A stretch of 64,000 nt of DNA from an uncultured Corynebacterium sp. (GTDB lineage Bacteria; Actinomycetota; Actinomycetes; Mycobacteriales; Mycobacteriaceae), in the NCBI RefSeq assembly GCF_946221155.1, contig NZ_CAMIAN010000006.1, forward strand, positions 8,681 through 72,680, given 5' to 3'. Positions 37,483-46,029 of this stretch are shown here, piece by piece. The stretch's first letter is position 1. Every line of letters begins with the position of its first letter. The notes beneath the pieces were generated by a model, which was not told the origin of the DNA, did not search any database, and saw only the letters and a program-made list of their open reading frames with translations. The translations under genes and the position numbers were made by a program.

Positions 37483-38103
37483 ATGAACGTTTCCTCTACG
37501 AACACCACGACCTTGATCCGCTTCGCCAGCTCGGACCAGGACCTGGATCTAGACGCGCCTGTATACACCCCGCTCCCCAGCGGTCGACGTTCCACCGCGA
37601 AGACCTACAGCGAGCCGGTGCACACCCGCATCGAGAAGCGCCGCAAGCGCACCCGCACTTTCGCGGAGGATCCGTTCCGCGCCCGCTTCGGCCAGCGCCT
37701 GCCGGTAGGCATGCGCCAGGAAGCGCGCGGCATGGAGTGGAAGAAGTTCATCCGCACCTACGCGCCCGCCGCGATCCGTGTGGACTACCTGAAGGCCACC
37801 CGTCGCTCCCTGGGGCGCCACGACTTCGACATGCAGGTCAGCGGCCTGCGCGCCGATGGGCAGTCCACCCGCGTGGAAATCACCGCGATGGGCGCTTCCT
37901 CGGCAACGACAGAGATCCTGGCCGACCACGGCTTCCCCGTGGAGGTCGCGGAGTTCCACCAGTACGACATCTTCGAGGCCACCGTGACCTTCATTTACGC
38001 GGTGCACAAGTCCAAGCGCGTGTGGGCCGTTGGCTTCGGCGCGGACCGTGATACTTCCATTGCCAGCGCCCTATGCAACGCGGCTTCCCGCCTGCACTTC
38101 TAA
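37483..38103 (+). CDS. Stand-alone LeuA regulatory (dimerisation) domain-like protein
   Basis: 206 residues from ATG 37483; the frame stays open to a GTG at 37408, so the start is uncertain. The last ~80 residues (VEITAMGASSATTEIL, then VEVAEFHQYDIFEATVTFIY, then RVWAVGFGADRDTSIASALC) follow the leucine-binding regulatory domain of 2-isopropylmalate synthase (EGNGPVDA..., VWGVGI...TASLKA). The TIM-barrel catalytic domain is absent. The N-terminal 60 residues are basic. It may sense an amino acid or modulate LeuA. Convergent with the ligase gene. Confidence 0.7.
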   Translation: MNVSSTNTTTLIRFASSDQDLDLDAPVYTPLPSGRRSTAKTYSEPVHTRIEKRRKRTRTFAEDPFRARFGQRLPVGMRQEARGMEWKKFIRTYAPAAIRVDYLKATRRSLGRHDFDMQVSGLRADGQSTRVEITAMGASSATTEILADHGFPVEVAEFHQYDIFEATVTFIYAVHKSKRVWAVGFGADRDTSIASALCNAASRLHF

Positions 38104-38122
38104 GCTCTGTGCCTCTAAGTTA

Positions 38123-38159
38123 AGCCGCGTACTCGTAGCTAGGGCACTTAATCGCGGCT
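38123..38159. terminator. Weak inverted repeat between convergent genes
   Basis: AGCCGCG (38123-38129) pairs with CGCGGCT (38153-38159) over a 23-base loop, between the LeuA-like gene and the carboxylate-amine ligase gene. No T-run is seen. Confidence 0.3.
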
Positions 38160-38181
38160 AGCCTACGCAACTTTCGCGTAA

Positions 38182-39360
38182 CTACAGCGATTTCCGCAGG
38201 GAATCGACCGTCAGGTCCACCGCGGCGATCCACGCCTCCGGCTGCGTGAATCCGCCCTCTACCCCGTCGTCTCCACGGGTGCGGGTGCCGGGCTCCGGCG
38301 CCGCACCGTGCTCGCGGGCCGCGGCGCGCTGCAGCGCATAGTCTCCGCCACGGGCGATTAGCCTGCGCACATCCTGCAGCTCCGCTGCACAACCCAGCTC
38401 CTCAGACAGTGGGGTGAGCCTATCCACCCAGGCGTCCAGCTCGTCGGTGACCAGCGCTTCGTTGGTCTGCCGATCGGTAATGATCAGCGCGTCCAGACCG
38501 TAGCGGGCCGCACGCCACTTGTTCTCCGCCACGTGCCAGGGCTGCAGGATCGGCAGCTCGTGGCCGGCGTCCAGGCTGCGCTCGAAGTACACCACCAGGC
38601 AGTGGGTGTAGGCGGCGATGGCGGCAAGCTCCCACAGCTCCATCGTGGCGTCCGCGAAACGGGTTTCCACCGTGCCGTACTTGGTGGGGCGCACGTCGAA
38701 GTGCATGGAGCCGGTGTGGTTAATCACTCCCGACAGGTCCTGATCCCGGTTGAACTGCTCCCACTGCTCCCAGTTTTCAAACTGGTAGGGCATGCCCGCG
38801 GTCGGCAACTGCTGGTACAGCAAGGTTCGGTTGGAGGAGTAGCCGGTATCCAGACCCTCCCAGGCGGGCGAGCTGGCGGACATGGCCAGGATGTGCGGGT
38901 AGTGCGTCATCAACGCATTGATGATGGGCCACACCTTTTCCTTGGAACCCACGCCCACGTGCACGTGGATTCCCCAGATCAGCATCTGCCGGCCCCAGTA
39001 CTGGGTGCGTTCGATGATCTCCTGGTAGCTACCCTTTTCGCTGAGCTTCTGGTCCCCCCAGTGAGCAAACGGGTGCGTTCCTGCAGAAAACAGGTTCACA
39101 CCGATGTCGTCCGCGCATTCCAGCAGCTGCTTCGCCTGCACGCGTAGATCCTCGACTGCCTCCGGGATAGTGTCATGCACACTGGAGACCATCTCCACGG
39201 TGTTGGCCAGGAACTCGCGGACGACCTTATGGCCGGGGTGCACCTCGTCCATCCGCTCAATCAGTTCGGCGGCGCGTGGGACCAGGTCGCGGGTTTCGGG
39301 GTCGACGAGGGCGACTTCCCACTCAATACCGACAGAAGGTGCGGAACCCGGGAAGTCCAT
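38182..39360 (-). CDS. YbdK-type carboxylate-amine ligase (glutamate-cysteine ligase 2 family)
   Basis: 392 residues. The GCS2 fold begins with [21 protein letters not shown] and has [16 protein letters not shown] and [21 protein letters not shown]. It catalyses ATP-dependent ligation of an amine to a glutamate-like carboxylate; weak gamma-glutamylcysteine synthesis is known for E. coli YbdK. Actinobacteria use mycothiol, so glutathione synthesis is unlikely. AAGGGG lies five bases before the ATG. The order with virR, DUF3263, def, GNAT and xthA resembles the mycobacterial Rv0427c-Rv0433 region. Confidence 0.87.
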   Translation of the reverse strand: MDFPGSAPSVGIEWEVALVDPETRDLVPRAAELIERMDEVHPGHKVVREFLANTVEMVSSVHDTIPEAVEDLRVQAKQLLECADDIGVNLFSAGTHPFAHWGDQKLSEKGSYQEIIERTQYWGRQMLIWGIHVHVGVGSKEKVWPIINALMTHYPHILAMSASSPAWEGLDTGYSSNRTLLYQQLPTAGMPYQFENWEQWEQFNRDQDLSGVINHTGSMHFDVRPTKYGTVETRFADATMELWELAAIAAYTHCLVVYFERSLDAGHELPILQPWHVAENKWRAARYGLDALIITDRQTNEALVTDELDAWVDRLTPLSEELGCAAELQDVRRLIARGGDYALQRAAAREHGAAPEPGTRTRGDDGVEGGFTQPEAWIAAVDLTVDSLRKSL

Positions 39361-39410
39361 TGCGGCCCCTTAGAAAATACGTAGACAGAAGTTAAAAGAA
39401 CGCTTTTACT

Positions 39411-40133
39411 TTAGCGGGGCATGTCATTTGTTGTCACAACAACGACACCCGCGGGGCGCTCCCCCTCCAGCATCTCTACGCCTTCGATGGCCCGGTCGGT
39501 AGCCTCGTCACGCTCGCGCGCCTCGATACCAAGATCCTTGGCGAGCTGCTCGGCCAGCTGGCGTTCGGCGTCATTACCCTTCGGATAGAGCACCACAGAC
39601 GTCGGGAAGACACCCGACTCGTCCGGTAGGTTACCCACACCGGTCTTGCTCCACTGCTGGTCGCGCATCTTGTTAGCGACGTCACCAGCGAGCCCGGCGA
39701 TGGGGCTGTTGTTGAGGACAGCTACGTAGGCGCCTTCTTTATTGACGCCACCTTCCGCCGCTGCAGGTTCACCTTCGCGACGGTTGTCAGCGGGGTCACC
39801 CTCCTGGTTTTCGCGCCCGTCTTCCGGCGTCGGCTTCTCGGCATCTTCTGCCTGCGAGCTCTGAGCGCCCTCGCCCTCCGCGGCGGGAGCCTTCTCGCCC
39901 TGCTTAGCTTGCTCGCCCTGCTGCCCCTGTGCCTGCCCTTGCGTCTGCTGCTGGGTCTGGCTGGCCTGCTCGGATTCATCGGAATCATTGCCGGACAGGG
40001 AGAATACACCCCAGCCGATCAACAGAACGGCTACGGCGATCAGGATCATGGCCAGGCCGCGTAGCGGGAGGCCGAGGTTTTCATTGTCCGCGTCATCGTC
40101 GAGTGCATGGCGTGGTCGATTCGGTTCAGTCAC
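39411..40133 (-). CDS. VirR-like membrane protein with LytR C-terminal domain
   Basis: 240 residues: short cytoplasmic N-terminus, one TM helix (about 28-46, GLAMILIAVAVLLIGWGVFS), a Gln/Glu-rich linker of about 80 residues, and a C-terminal LytR_C domain (GAYVAVLNNSPIAGLAGDVANKMRDQQW to the end). Mycobacterial VirR (Rv0431) has the same layout and the same neighbours (DUF3263 and def) and controls envelope stability and vesicle release. The start is GTG at 40133 with TAAACT seven bases upstream, hence leaderless. The divergent LCP catalytic domain is absent. Confidence 0.83.
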   Translation of the reverse strand: MTEPNRPRHALDDDADNENLGLPLRGLAMILIAVAVLLIGWGVFSLSGNDSDESEQASQTQQQTQGQAQGQQGEQAKQGEKAPAAEGEGAQSSQAEDAEKPTPEDGRENQEGDPADNRREGEPAAAEGGVNKEGAYVAVLNNSPIAGLAGDVANKMRDQQWSKTGVGNLPDESGVFPTSVVLYPKGNDAERQLAEQLAKDLGIEARERDEATDRAIEGVEMLEGERPAGVVVVTTNDMPR

Positions 40134-40140
40134 GCCACAA

Positions 40141-40146
40141 AGTTTA
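40141..40146 (-). promoter_or_regulatory. -10 hexamer TAAACT of the virR-like gene (leaderless)
   Basis: Seven bases before the GTG at 40133 on the minus strand. Confidence 0.5.
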
Positions 40147-40222
40147 ACTTCCGTAACACTGGTAACAAGCCTGACACGCGATGTGCCTTATTCTTTGCCG
40201 GAGCTCTTCATCACCAGTTGCC

Positions 40223-40435
40223 TCAGAGCTCTTCATCGCGGCGGCGCAGGAGCATCCGCACTAAGACGGGATCGAAGTCCAGCGCCTCCGGACGCTCGAT
40301 CAGACGGTTGAGCTGCTGAAAGTAGCGGACCGGATCCACCCCAAACTCGCCGCGGATATGCTCGTTCTTCGCGCTGGCATCCAGCCACCAGCGGCGCTCG
40401 AACTCCAAAATGGCGATCTCTCGGTCTGACAACAT
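40223..40435 (-). CDS. DUF3263 small protein
   Basis: 70 residues ([20 protein letters not shown] to [11 protein letters not shown]), the DUF3263 family seen next to def in actinobacteria. EFERRWW and [15 protein letters not shown] are conserved and look like a short helix-turn-helix-like fold, so a DNA-binding role is possible but unproved. The ATG at 40435 follows TAGAAT by eight bases (leaderless). The upstream frame to 40630 only shadows def and is ignored. Confidence 0.8.
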   Translation of the reverse strand: MLSDREIAILEFERRWWLDASAKNEHIRGEFGVDPVRYFQQLNRLIERPEALDFDPVLVRMLLRRRDEEL

Positions 40436-40443
40436 GGAACTAG

Positions 40444-40453
40444 ATTCTAGACT
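40444..40453. promoter_or_regulatory. Overlapping divergent -10 elements of DUF3263 gene and def
   Basis: The minus-strand TAGAAT (40449-40444) and plus-strand TAGACT (40448-40453) share two base pairs. Each is 7-8 bases from its start codon (40435 minus, 40461 plus), so both transcripts would be leaderless and polymerase could occupy only one at a time. Confidence 0.55.
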
Positions 40454-40460
40454 GTCTGTT

Positions 40461-41042
40461 ATGACCATCATGCCTATCGTCATCTGTGGCGACCCTGTAC
40501 TGCACAACCCCACCACCAAGGTGGACTCCAGTGAGATTCCCGACCTCGCCCCGCTGATCGCGGACATGTACGAAACGCTCTCCGCCGCCAACGGCGTGGG
40601 CCTGGCCGCCAACCAGGTGGGGGTAAACAAGCGATTCTTCGTCTACGACTGCCCCGATACCGAGCTTGGCGAGATGCGCCGCGGCTGCGTGATCAACCCC
40701 GTACTGGAGACCAGCGAAATCCCAGAGACCATGCCGGACGAGGAGGAAGACGAGGAAGGCTGCCTGTCCGTCCCCGGCTACTCCTTCCCCACGGGCCGCG
40801 CAGACTGGGCACGGGTAACCGGACTGGACGAAAACGGTGAGGAAGTCACGGTCGAGGGCACCGGCTTCTTCGCCCGCTGCCTGCAGCACGAGGTCGGTCA
40901 CCTGGATGGCTTCCTATACATCGACACCCTGATCGGCCGGTGGAAGCGCAAGTCCAAGAAGGCCGTCAAGGCCGAGGGCTGGGACCACGCTGGCAACACC
41001 TGGACCCCCGGCGTGGACGAGGATCCTTTCGGGCATGAATAA
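40461..41042 (+). CDS. def: Peptide deformylase
   Basis: 193 residues. It removes the formyl group from nascent proteins. All three motifs are present: [22 protein letters not shown] (metal Cys) and [12 protein letters not shown] (HExxH). A ~15-residue acidic insertion ([15 protein letters not shown]) precedes motif 2. The ATG at 40461 is seven bases after TAGACT; upstream in-frame ATGs lie inside the divergent promoter. The stop overlaps the GNAT gene by 8 bp. Confidence 0.95.
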   Translation: MTIMPIVICGDPVLHNPTTKVDSSEIPDLAPLIADMYETLSAANGVGLAANQVGVNKRFFVYDCPDTELGEMRRGCVINPVLETSEIPETMPDEEEDEEGCLSVPGYSFPTGRADWARVTGLDENGEEVTVEGTGFFARCLQHEVGHLDGFLYIDTLIGRWKRKSKKAVKAEGWDHAGNTWTPGVDEDPFGHE

Positions 41043-42132
41043 AGACACGACGTTCTCCGCCGCCCACGCAGGTGCGCGGCGCGTGGAGGGCTTCGGGTTC
41101 CCCATCAGCCGCCGCACCGACCCCGTGAGCATCCGCCCAGGCACGCGAGTCGTGGTGCGCTATCGCGTGCAGGGTGATGCCATTTCCGGCCACGGGGCGG
41201 GCAACGCCTCCAGTGGCGGAACAGGCGCCGTCACCGACGCGATCGGCGTGCTGCGCAGCATAAGTCCGCTGCAGGTGGACCACCTGGTGATCGCCGACGA
41301 GGACGTTGTGGTGCTGAAGACCCTGAGCGCCAAGCCAGTGCGCAACAGCGACATCCGCGCCCTCGAGGCCGCCAAGGCCGCGGCCTTCCCTGGCATCGAA
41401 AACCAAATGATCGGCGGGTGGCTGGCGCGCGCGGGCGATGGCATCACCGAGCGCAGTAACTCCGCCGTGCCCATCGGCCCGAGCGCCGGGTTGCAGGAGG
41501 TCCCGCTGACCCAGCTGGAAGAGTTTTACCGCTCCCACAACCTGCCCTGCCAGCTGATGATCCCCGATCGGATCGGCCGACCAGCTGAGCACCTACCGGG
41601 CAAACGCGGCCCGGAAATCCTGGTGATGAGCAAGGAGCTCGGCGGCTCGGCGCAACCCTCGGTGCACCCCTCGGCGCACGGCTCGCCGCAGGCTTCGGCC
41701 TCGACTCTGGCCCCTTCTCTAGCCGACGCACAGATCGAGCTGGTCGTCGACAAGACCCCGGATGCCGACTGGTTCTCCATGTACAAGTTCCGCGGTCAAC
41801 TCCTGCCCCGAAAGGCCCTGGATCTGCTGTGTCACCGCATCGACGGCGAGCTGGGCTTCGCCCGCCTCACCGTCGACGGCCAACTCGCGGCCATCACCCG
41901 CGCCACCATCACCGACGGCTGGTTAGGATACTCCGCAGTGGCGGTGGCTCCGGAATTTCGCCGCCGTGGCCTGGGCACCCTTCTGTGCCAGCACCTGCTT
42001 AGTTGGGGTGCGGACAACGGAGCCGAGCGCGCCTACCTGGACGTTATAGATTCCAACACTGCCGGCAAGGCGCTGTACCACAAGCTGGGATTCAGCGAAC
42101 ACCACCACAGCCGTTGTCTGCGCACGCGCTAG
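41035..42132 (+). CDS. GNAT-family N-acetyltransferase with N-terminal SH3-like domain
   Basis: 365 residues. The C-terminal GNAT domain (from about 235) has [21 protein letters not shown], the acetyl-CoA pyrophosphate loop R-x-x-G-x-G/A, and [20 protein letters not shown]. The first ~60 residues ([21 protein letters not shown]) resemble the SH3-like barrel of mycobacterial Rv0428c. Residues about 200-230 are a Ser/Pro/Ala linker. Substrate unknown. Between def and xthA, as in mycobacteria. Confidence 0.85.
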   Translation: MNKDTTFSAAHAGARRVEGFGFPISRRTDPVSIRPGTRVVVRYRVQGDAISGHGAGNASSGGTGAVTDAIGVLRSISPLQVDHLVIADEDVVVLKTLSAKPVRNSDIRALEAAKAAAFPGIENQMIGGWLARAGDGITERSNSAVPIGPSAGLQEVPLTQLEEFYRSHNLPCQLMIPDRIGRPAEHLPGKRGPEILVMSKELGGSAQPSVHPSAHGSPQASASTLAPSLADAQIELVVDKTPDADWFSMYKFRGQLLPRKALDLLCHRIDGELGFARLTVDGQLAAITRATITDGWLGYSAVAVAPEFRRRGLGTLLCQHLLSWGADNGAERAYLDVIDSNTAGKALYHKLGFSEHHHSRCLRTR

Positions 42133-42135
42133 AAT
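42130..42135 (+). promoter_or_regulatory. -10 hexamer TAGAAT of xthA, overlapping the upstream stop codon
   Basis: The TAG stop of the acetyltransferase gene is the first half of TAGAAT. Eight bases later is the xthA ATG, so xthA may have its own leaderless mRNA inside the operon. Confidence 0.55.
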
Positions 42136-42143
42136 GCTTAACC

Positions 42144-42944
42144 ATGCGCATCGCCACCTGGAACATCAACTCCGTACGCACCCGCGAGGAGCGGGTGCGC
42201 GAGTTTCTGCAGCGCAGCGACGTGGACGTGCTGTGCTTGCAGGAAACCAAATGCACGGACAAGCAGTTCCCCGATTTCACTGACACGGATTACGAGCAGG
42301 CTCACTTCGGGCTGCACAGCTTTAACGGCGTGGCCATCCTGTCGCGCGTGGGCCTTGCGGACGTTCAGACTGACTTCGGCCAACCAGGCTTTAACAAGGA
42401 CCTGGACGCAGAACAGGCGCTGGAGGCCCGCGCGATCGGCGCAACCTGCGGCGGCGTGGAGGTATGGAGCCTGTACGTTCCAAACGGCCGTGAGATCGCG
42501 GACCCGCACTACTCCTACAAGCTGCGGTGGCTCGACGCCCTCGCGGCGTATGCGGCGGGTTCGGGCGTGGGGGCGTCCCAAAGAAAGAGCAGCGAGAAGC
42601 TGTGCCTGGTCGGCGACTACAACATCGCTCCGCGTGACGAGGACGTGTGGGATCGCAGCTTCTTTGATGGCCGGACGCACGTGACCCCCAATGAACGCGC
42701 CCGGCTGCACGCCCTGGAGGACGCGGGGATGCTTGCCGCGACGGATCTGATCGCCGACGAATACACCTACTGGGATTACCAGGCCATGCGCTTCCAAAAG
42801 GGCGAGGGCATGCGCATCGACCTGCAGTATGCCCGCGGAATCACCCCCACCACCGCGCGTGTGGACCGCGATGAGCGCAAGGGCAAGGGTGCCTCCGACC
42901 ACGCGCCGGTGATCGTGGACTACACCGTGGATGGCGAGGCCTAA
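42144..42944 (+). CDS. xthA: Exodeoxyribonuclease III
   Basis: 266 residues. AP endonuclease and 3'-5' exonuclease of base excision repair. MRIATWNINSVRTREERV, LCLQETKCTDKQFP (catalytic Glu), VPNGR, LVGDYNIAPRDEDVWD (catalytic Asp-Asn) and GASDHAPVIVDY (catalytic Asp-His) are all present. The start is ATG 42144, eight bases after TAGAAT; the frame upstream to 42003 lies within the GNAT gene. Confidence 0.95.
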   Translation: MRIATWNINSVRTREERVREFLQRSDVDVLCLQETKCTDKQFPDFTDTDYEQAHFGLHSFNGVAILSRVGLADVQTDFGQPGFNKDLDAEQALEARAIGATCGGVEVWSLYVPNGREIADPHYSYKLRWLDALAAYAAGSGVGASQRKSSEKLCLVGDYNIAPRDEDVWDRSFFDGRTHVTPNERARLHALEDAGMLAATDLIADEYTYWDYQAMRFQKGEGMRIDLQYARGITPTTARVDRDERKGKGASDHAPVIVDYTVDGEA

Positions 42945-42947
42945 AAC

Positions 42948-44459
42948 ATGCCCTTCCCCGACCTCCTCGGCCTGTTTAGCGAGTTCACGGATGATTTGCA
43001 GTGGTGGCAGGTCACGTTGGTCGTTCTGGACTACGCCCTGAAGATCTTTGCACTGGGCTGGGTCCCTAAGGAACGACGCCCAACGTCCGCCATGGCCTGG
43101 CTACTCGCTATTTTCCTCATCCCCTTCATTGGTATCTTCCTATTCCTGCTGATGGGATCGCCAGCGATCAACCGCCGGCGCCACCGCATCCAGAACCAGG
43201 CGAACGAGCTGATCCGCACGATGAGCGCCGACGAGCCCGACGTGCCTGAAGGCAGCGAGCTCAGCGACGAGCTGCGCTCGCTCGTACGCCTCAACCGGGA
43301 GCTCACCGCGCTGCCTGCCGTGAACGGCACCATGCAGACGCTGCATTCGGACTACGAGGAATCTATCGCCGCGATGGCTCGCGCAGTGGACTCGGCAAAG
43401 GACTACGTAAACGTCGAAATCTACATCATGGCCTGGGACGATACGACCAATCCCTTCTTCGAAGCGCTTGGCCGAGCCGCACAACGCGGGGTGACCGTGC
43501 GCGTGCTGTGGGACCACATTGGTGCGCACAAGTACAAGGGCAACAAGAAGCTGGGCAAAAGGCTGAAGGCCATGGGCGTGGACTGGCAGGTCATGCTGCC
43601 CCTGCAGCCCTTCAAGTGGCGCTTCCGCCGCCCCGATCTGCGCAACCACCGCAAGCTGGTGGTCGTGGACGGCCGGGTGGCCTTCATGGGCTCGCAGAAC
43701 ATGATCGAGGCCCCGTACCAGAAGACGAAAAACCACAAGATTGGCCGCGAATGGGTGGACGTAATGGCAGAACTGACCGGGCCGATCGTCACTACCATCA
43801 ACTCAGTTTTCGCCGTGGACTGGTACACCGAAACCAACGAGGAACTGGACCTCATCAACCCCACGGACGTCAAACAGTGGCTGGATACCAACAACGAGGA
43901 CACAGGCGCGGACATCATGCAGATCGTGCCCTCCGGGCCCGGTTTCACCACGGAACCGAACCTGCGCCTGTTTACCTCCATCGCCCACCACGCCAAGCAC
44001 ACGCTCAAGCTGATTAGCCCGTACTTCATCCCCGACGAGTCCCTCATGGAAGCCGTGACCACTGCCTGCTACCGGGGAGTTCGGGTGGAGCTGTACGTTT
44101 CCGAGAAGTCCGATCAGCCCATGGTGGGCCACGCGCAGGCCTCCTACTACTCGGAACTACTGAAAGCCGGAGTGCATATGTACCTGTACCCCTACCCGAA
44201 GGTCCTGCACTCTAAGTTCGCCATCGCCGACGGCGAAGTAGCCGTGATGGGCAGCTCCAACATGGATATGCGCAGCTTCGGTTTGAACTACGAGATTTCG
44301 CTGATGGTCGGCAAGGGCGAGCTGCTAGATGCCCTGCGAGCTCTGACGGAGGAGTACCGGGAGCGCTCCACGTTGCTGACCGCCGAGCAGTGGAGCACCC
44401 GTCCGCTGCACAAGCAGTACGTGGATAACGTTGCGCGCCTGACGAGTGCGCTGCAATAA
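42948..44459 (+). CDS. cls: Cardiolipin synthase (PLD family)
   Basis: 503 residues. Two N-terminal TM helices (about 20-38 and 48-69) and two HKD phospholipase-D motifs: NHRKLVVVDGRVAFMGSQN (about 237-255) and HSKFAIADGEVAVMGSSNMD (about 422-441). It joins two phosphatidylglycerols into cardiolipin at the membrane. The gap to xthA is three bases. Confidence 0.92.
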   Translation: MPFPDLLGLFSEFTDDLQWWQVTLVVLDYALKIFALGWVPKERRPTSAMAWLLAIFLIPFIGIFLFLLMGSPAINRRRHRIQNQANELIRTMSADEPDVPEGSELSDELRSLVRLNRELTALPAVNGTMQTLHSDYEESIAAMARAVDSAKDYVNVEIYIMAWDDTTNPFFEALGRAAQRGVTVRVLWDHIGAHKYKGNKKLGKRLKAMGVDWQVMLPLQPFKWRFRRPDLRNHRKLVVVDGRVAFMGSQNMIEAPYQKTKNHKIGREWVDVMAELTGPIVTTINSVFAVDWYTETNEELDLINPTDVKQWLDTNNEDTGADIMQIVPSGPGFTTEPNLRLFTSIAHHAKHTLKLISPYFIPDESLMEAVTTACYRGVRVELYVSEKSDQPMVGHAQASYYSELLKAGVHMYLYPYPKVLHSKFAIADGEVAVMGSSNMDMRSFGLNYEISLMVGKGELLDALRALTEEYRERSTLLTAEQWSTRPLHKQYVDNVARLTSALQ

Positions 44460-44580
44460 AGCGCAGTTTTTGCGAATTGATTGTTTTCATTATCGCCGAT
44501 TAGTGCAATAGTACTTTTGCCGTCATATAGGGTGAATCACAAGTTACTTACATACACACACAAAAAGAGAGTTTCGCCCG
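44460..44580 (+). promoter_or_regulatory. Promoter region of the second MarR gene
   Basis: TATAGGGT (-10 TAGGGT at 44528-44533) with a leader of about 40 bases and a purine-rich AAAAAGAGAG before the ATG. No intrinsic terminator is visible for cls. Confidence 0.45.
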
Positions 44581-45123
44581 ATGACCCCGTCACCCCAGAA
44601 GTCGCCGCAGACGCCTTCCCATCCCCCGGTACGCGGCCGTAAGGCTCCTGAAATCCTGCCGGAGATCGACGTCGCAGAGATCGCCACGGCAGTGTATGAC
44701 TTTCTTTCTGCCACCCGCCGCCTGATGGAGCGGCCCAACCAGTCGCTAGAGATCTCCCAGTCGGAGATCGAGGTACTGCAGTTTATCTCCCAGCATCCGG
44801 GCTGCGGTGTGTCGGATATTGCCCGCCTGCGCTTCCTCCGCGCCTCCAACGTCTCGGCGACCGTGCGCCGTCTCATCAACGGTGGGCTGATCCGCCGCCA
44901 GGCCAACCCGGAGGACAAGCGCGCCCAGGATCTCTATCTCACTGACGAGGGCGTGGACATGATGAACTCCATCACCGACGAGTGGGCGCTCATCATCACG
45001 AAGGCCACCGACCGGATGGACGCGCGCGACATCGCAAAACTACGCCGCGGCGTGCCCGCCCTGCGGAACCTTTCCCTAGCAGCGGAGTCCCTCGTCGACG
45101 ATCTACAGCGCAACCCGGACTAG
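44581..45123 (+). CDS. MarR-family transcriptional regulator
   Basis: 180 residues. A Pro-rich 25-residue N-terminus precedes a winged helix (SEIEVLQFISQHPGCGVSDIARLRFLRASNVSATVRRLINGGLIRRQANPEDKRAQDLYLTDEG). It resembles MarR rather than TetR. Convergent with the ABC exporter, so it may or may not control it. Ligand unknown. Confidence 0.87.
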   Translation: MTPSPQKSPQTPSHPPVRGRKAPEILPEIDVAEIATAVYDFLSATRRLMERPNQSLEISQSEIEVLQFISQHPGCGVSDIARLRFLRASNVSATVRRLINGGLIRRQANPEDKRAQDLYLTDEGVDMMNSITDEWALIITKATDRMDARDIAKLRRGVPALRNLSLAAESLVDDLQRNPD

Positions 45124-45160
45124 CATCGGGAACCGCAAGCTAACCCCAAAACTAAAAAGG

Positions 45161-45190
45161 CCCCACCTGGCATCTCAGAGCCGGTGGGGC
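45161..45190. terminator. Hairpin between MarR and the ABC permease
   Basis: GCCCCACC and GGTGGGGC form an 8-bp stem around a ~14-base loop, with AAAAAGG before it. Both converging transcripts could end here. The 18-bp dispersed repeat follows directly. Confidence 0.65.
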
Positions 45191-45206
45191 GAGGGGGCGT
45201 CACCAA
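45189..45206 (+). repeat. Dispersed 18-mer GCGAGGGGGCGTCACCAA, copy A
   Basis: Exact 18-base match to 60743-60760, between MarR and the ABC permease. Confidence 0.8.
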
Positions 45207-45216
45207 GAAAAGGCGC

Positions 45217-46029
45217 TTAAGCGTCCCGCTTCTTCAGCGTCACTACGCCCACGACGAAAAGCACCACACACCAGGCGGCGAAGTACAGGATAGATCCGGT
45301 CTGTCCCCACGGCGCCCCGTCGAGATCCCGCATGCCGGTGTAAGCATCGGCGTTGGTGAACGGCATGTACGGCGGTAGCCAGTCGCGAACCTTCGGCACA
45401 AGCTGCACCAGCGTGCCCTCGATCACCAGGTTCCACAGCAGCATGATTGCGATGCCGCCGGCGGTGTTGCGCACCAGGTAGCCCACGCCGATGGCGGCGG
45501 CGATGGTCAGCAGCAGGTACAGCTCAATGCGCCCAATCTGCTCCCACAGGCCATCGGCTCCGAGGCCGACCTTGCCCAGCAGCTCTTCATCCTCCACATT
45601 CCAGCCGAGCGACCACTTGGCGAGAACCGTGCCCACCACGTTGGAGATCAACGCGAGGATCGAGGCGATCACACCGTAGACCAGGAACTTCGCAATCGGC
45701 ACCTGCCAGCGGGTCGGGGTGGCCAGCAGGGTGGTTTTGCTGGTGTTCGCACCATACTCAGTGGTCACCAGCATCACGGCCTGGATCATCACGATCATCA
45801 TGCCGAAGGAAAGGAACCCGCTGAGGCCCATGTCGGAGCCGATGCCCGCGACGACGGACATGTACAGCTCTGGGTCTTTCTTCGCCTCTTCGCTGGTCAG
45901 CAGCGAGCCGGTCATGCCGCCGTTAAGCAGCGCGAAGCCGATCGAGAAGAACAGGATCAGCCCGGAGGTCCACCACAAGGCTTTGGTGCTGCGGAGCTTA
46001 ATCAGCTCCGATTTGATCAGGTTCACCAT
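45217..46029 (-). CDS. ABC-2 type transporter permease
   Basis: 270 residues with six hydrophobic helices (for example FSIGFALLNGG near 30, FGMMIVMIQAVMLVT near 85, LLLTIAAAIGVGYLV near 175). It begins MVNLIKSELIKLRSTKALWW, typical of permeases in two-component exporters, and ends in LKKRDA. Its start shares one base with the ATPase stop, so the genes are coupled. Exported substrate unknown; antibiotic or lipid export is possible. Confidence 0.87.
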   Translation of the reverse strand: MVNLIKSELIKLRSTKALWWTSGLILFFSIGFALLNGGMTGSLLTSEEAKKDPELYMSVVAGIGSDMGLSGFLSFGMMIVMIQAVMLVTTEYGANTSKTTLLATPTRWQVPIAKFLVYGVIASILALISNVVGTVLAKWSLGWNVEDEELLGKVGLGADGLWEQIGRIELYLLLTIAAAIGVGYLVRNTAGGIAIMLLWNLVIEGTLVQLVPKVRDWLPPYMPFTNADAYTGMRDLDGAPWGQTGSILYFAAWCVVLFVVGVVTLKKRDA

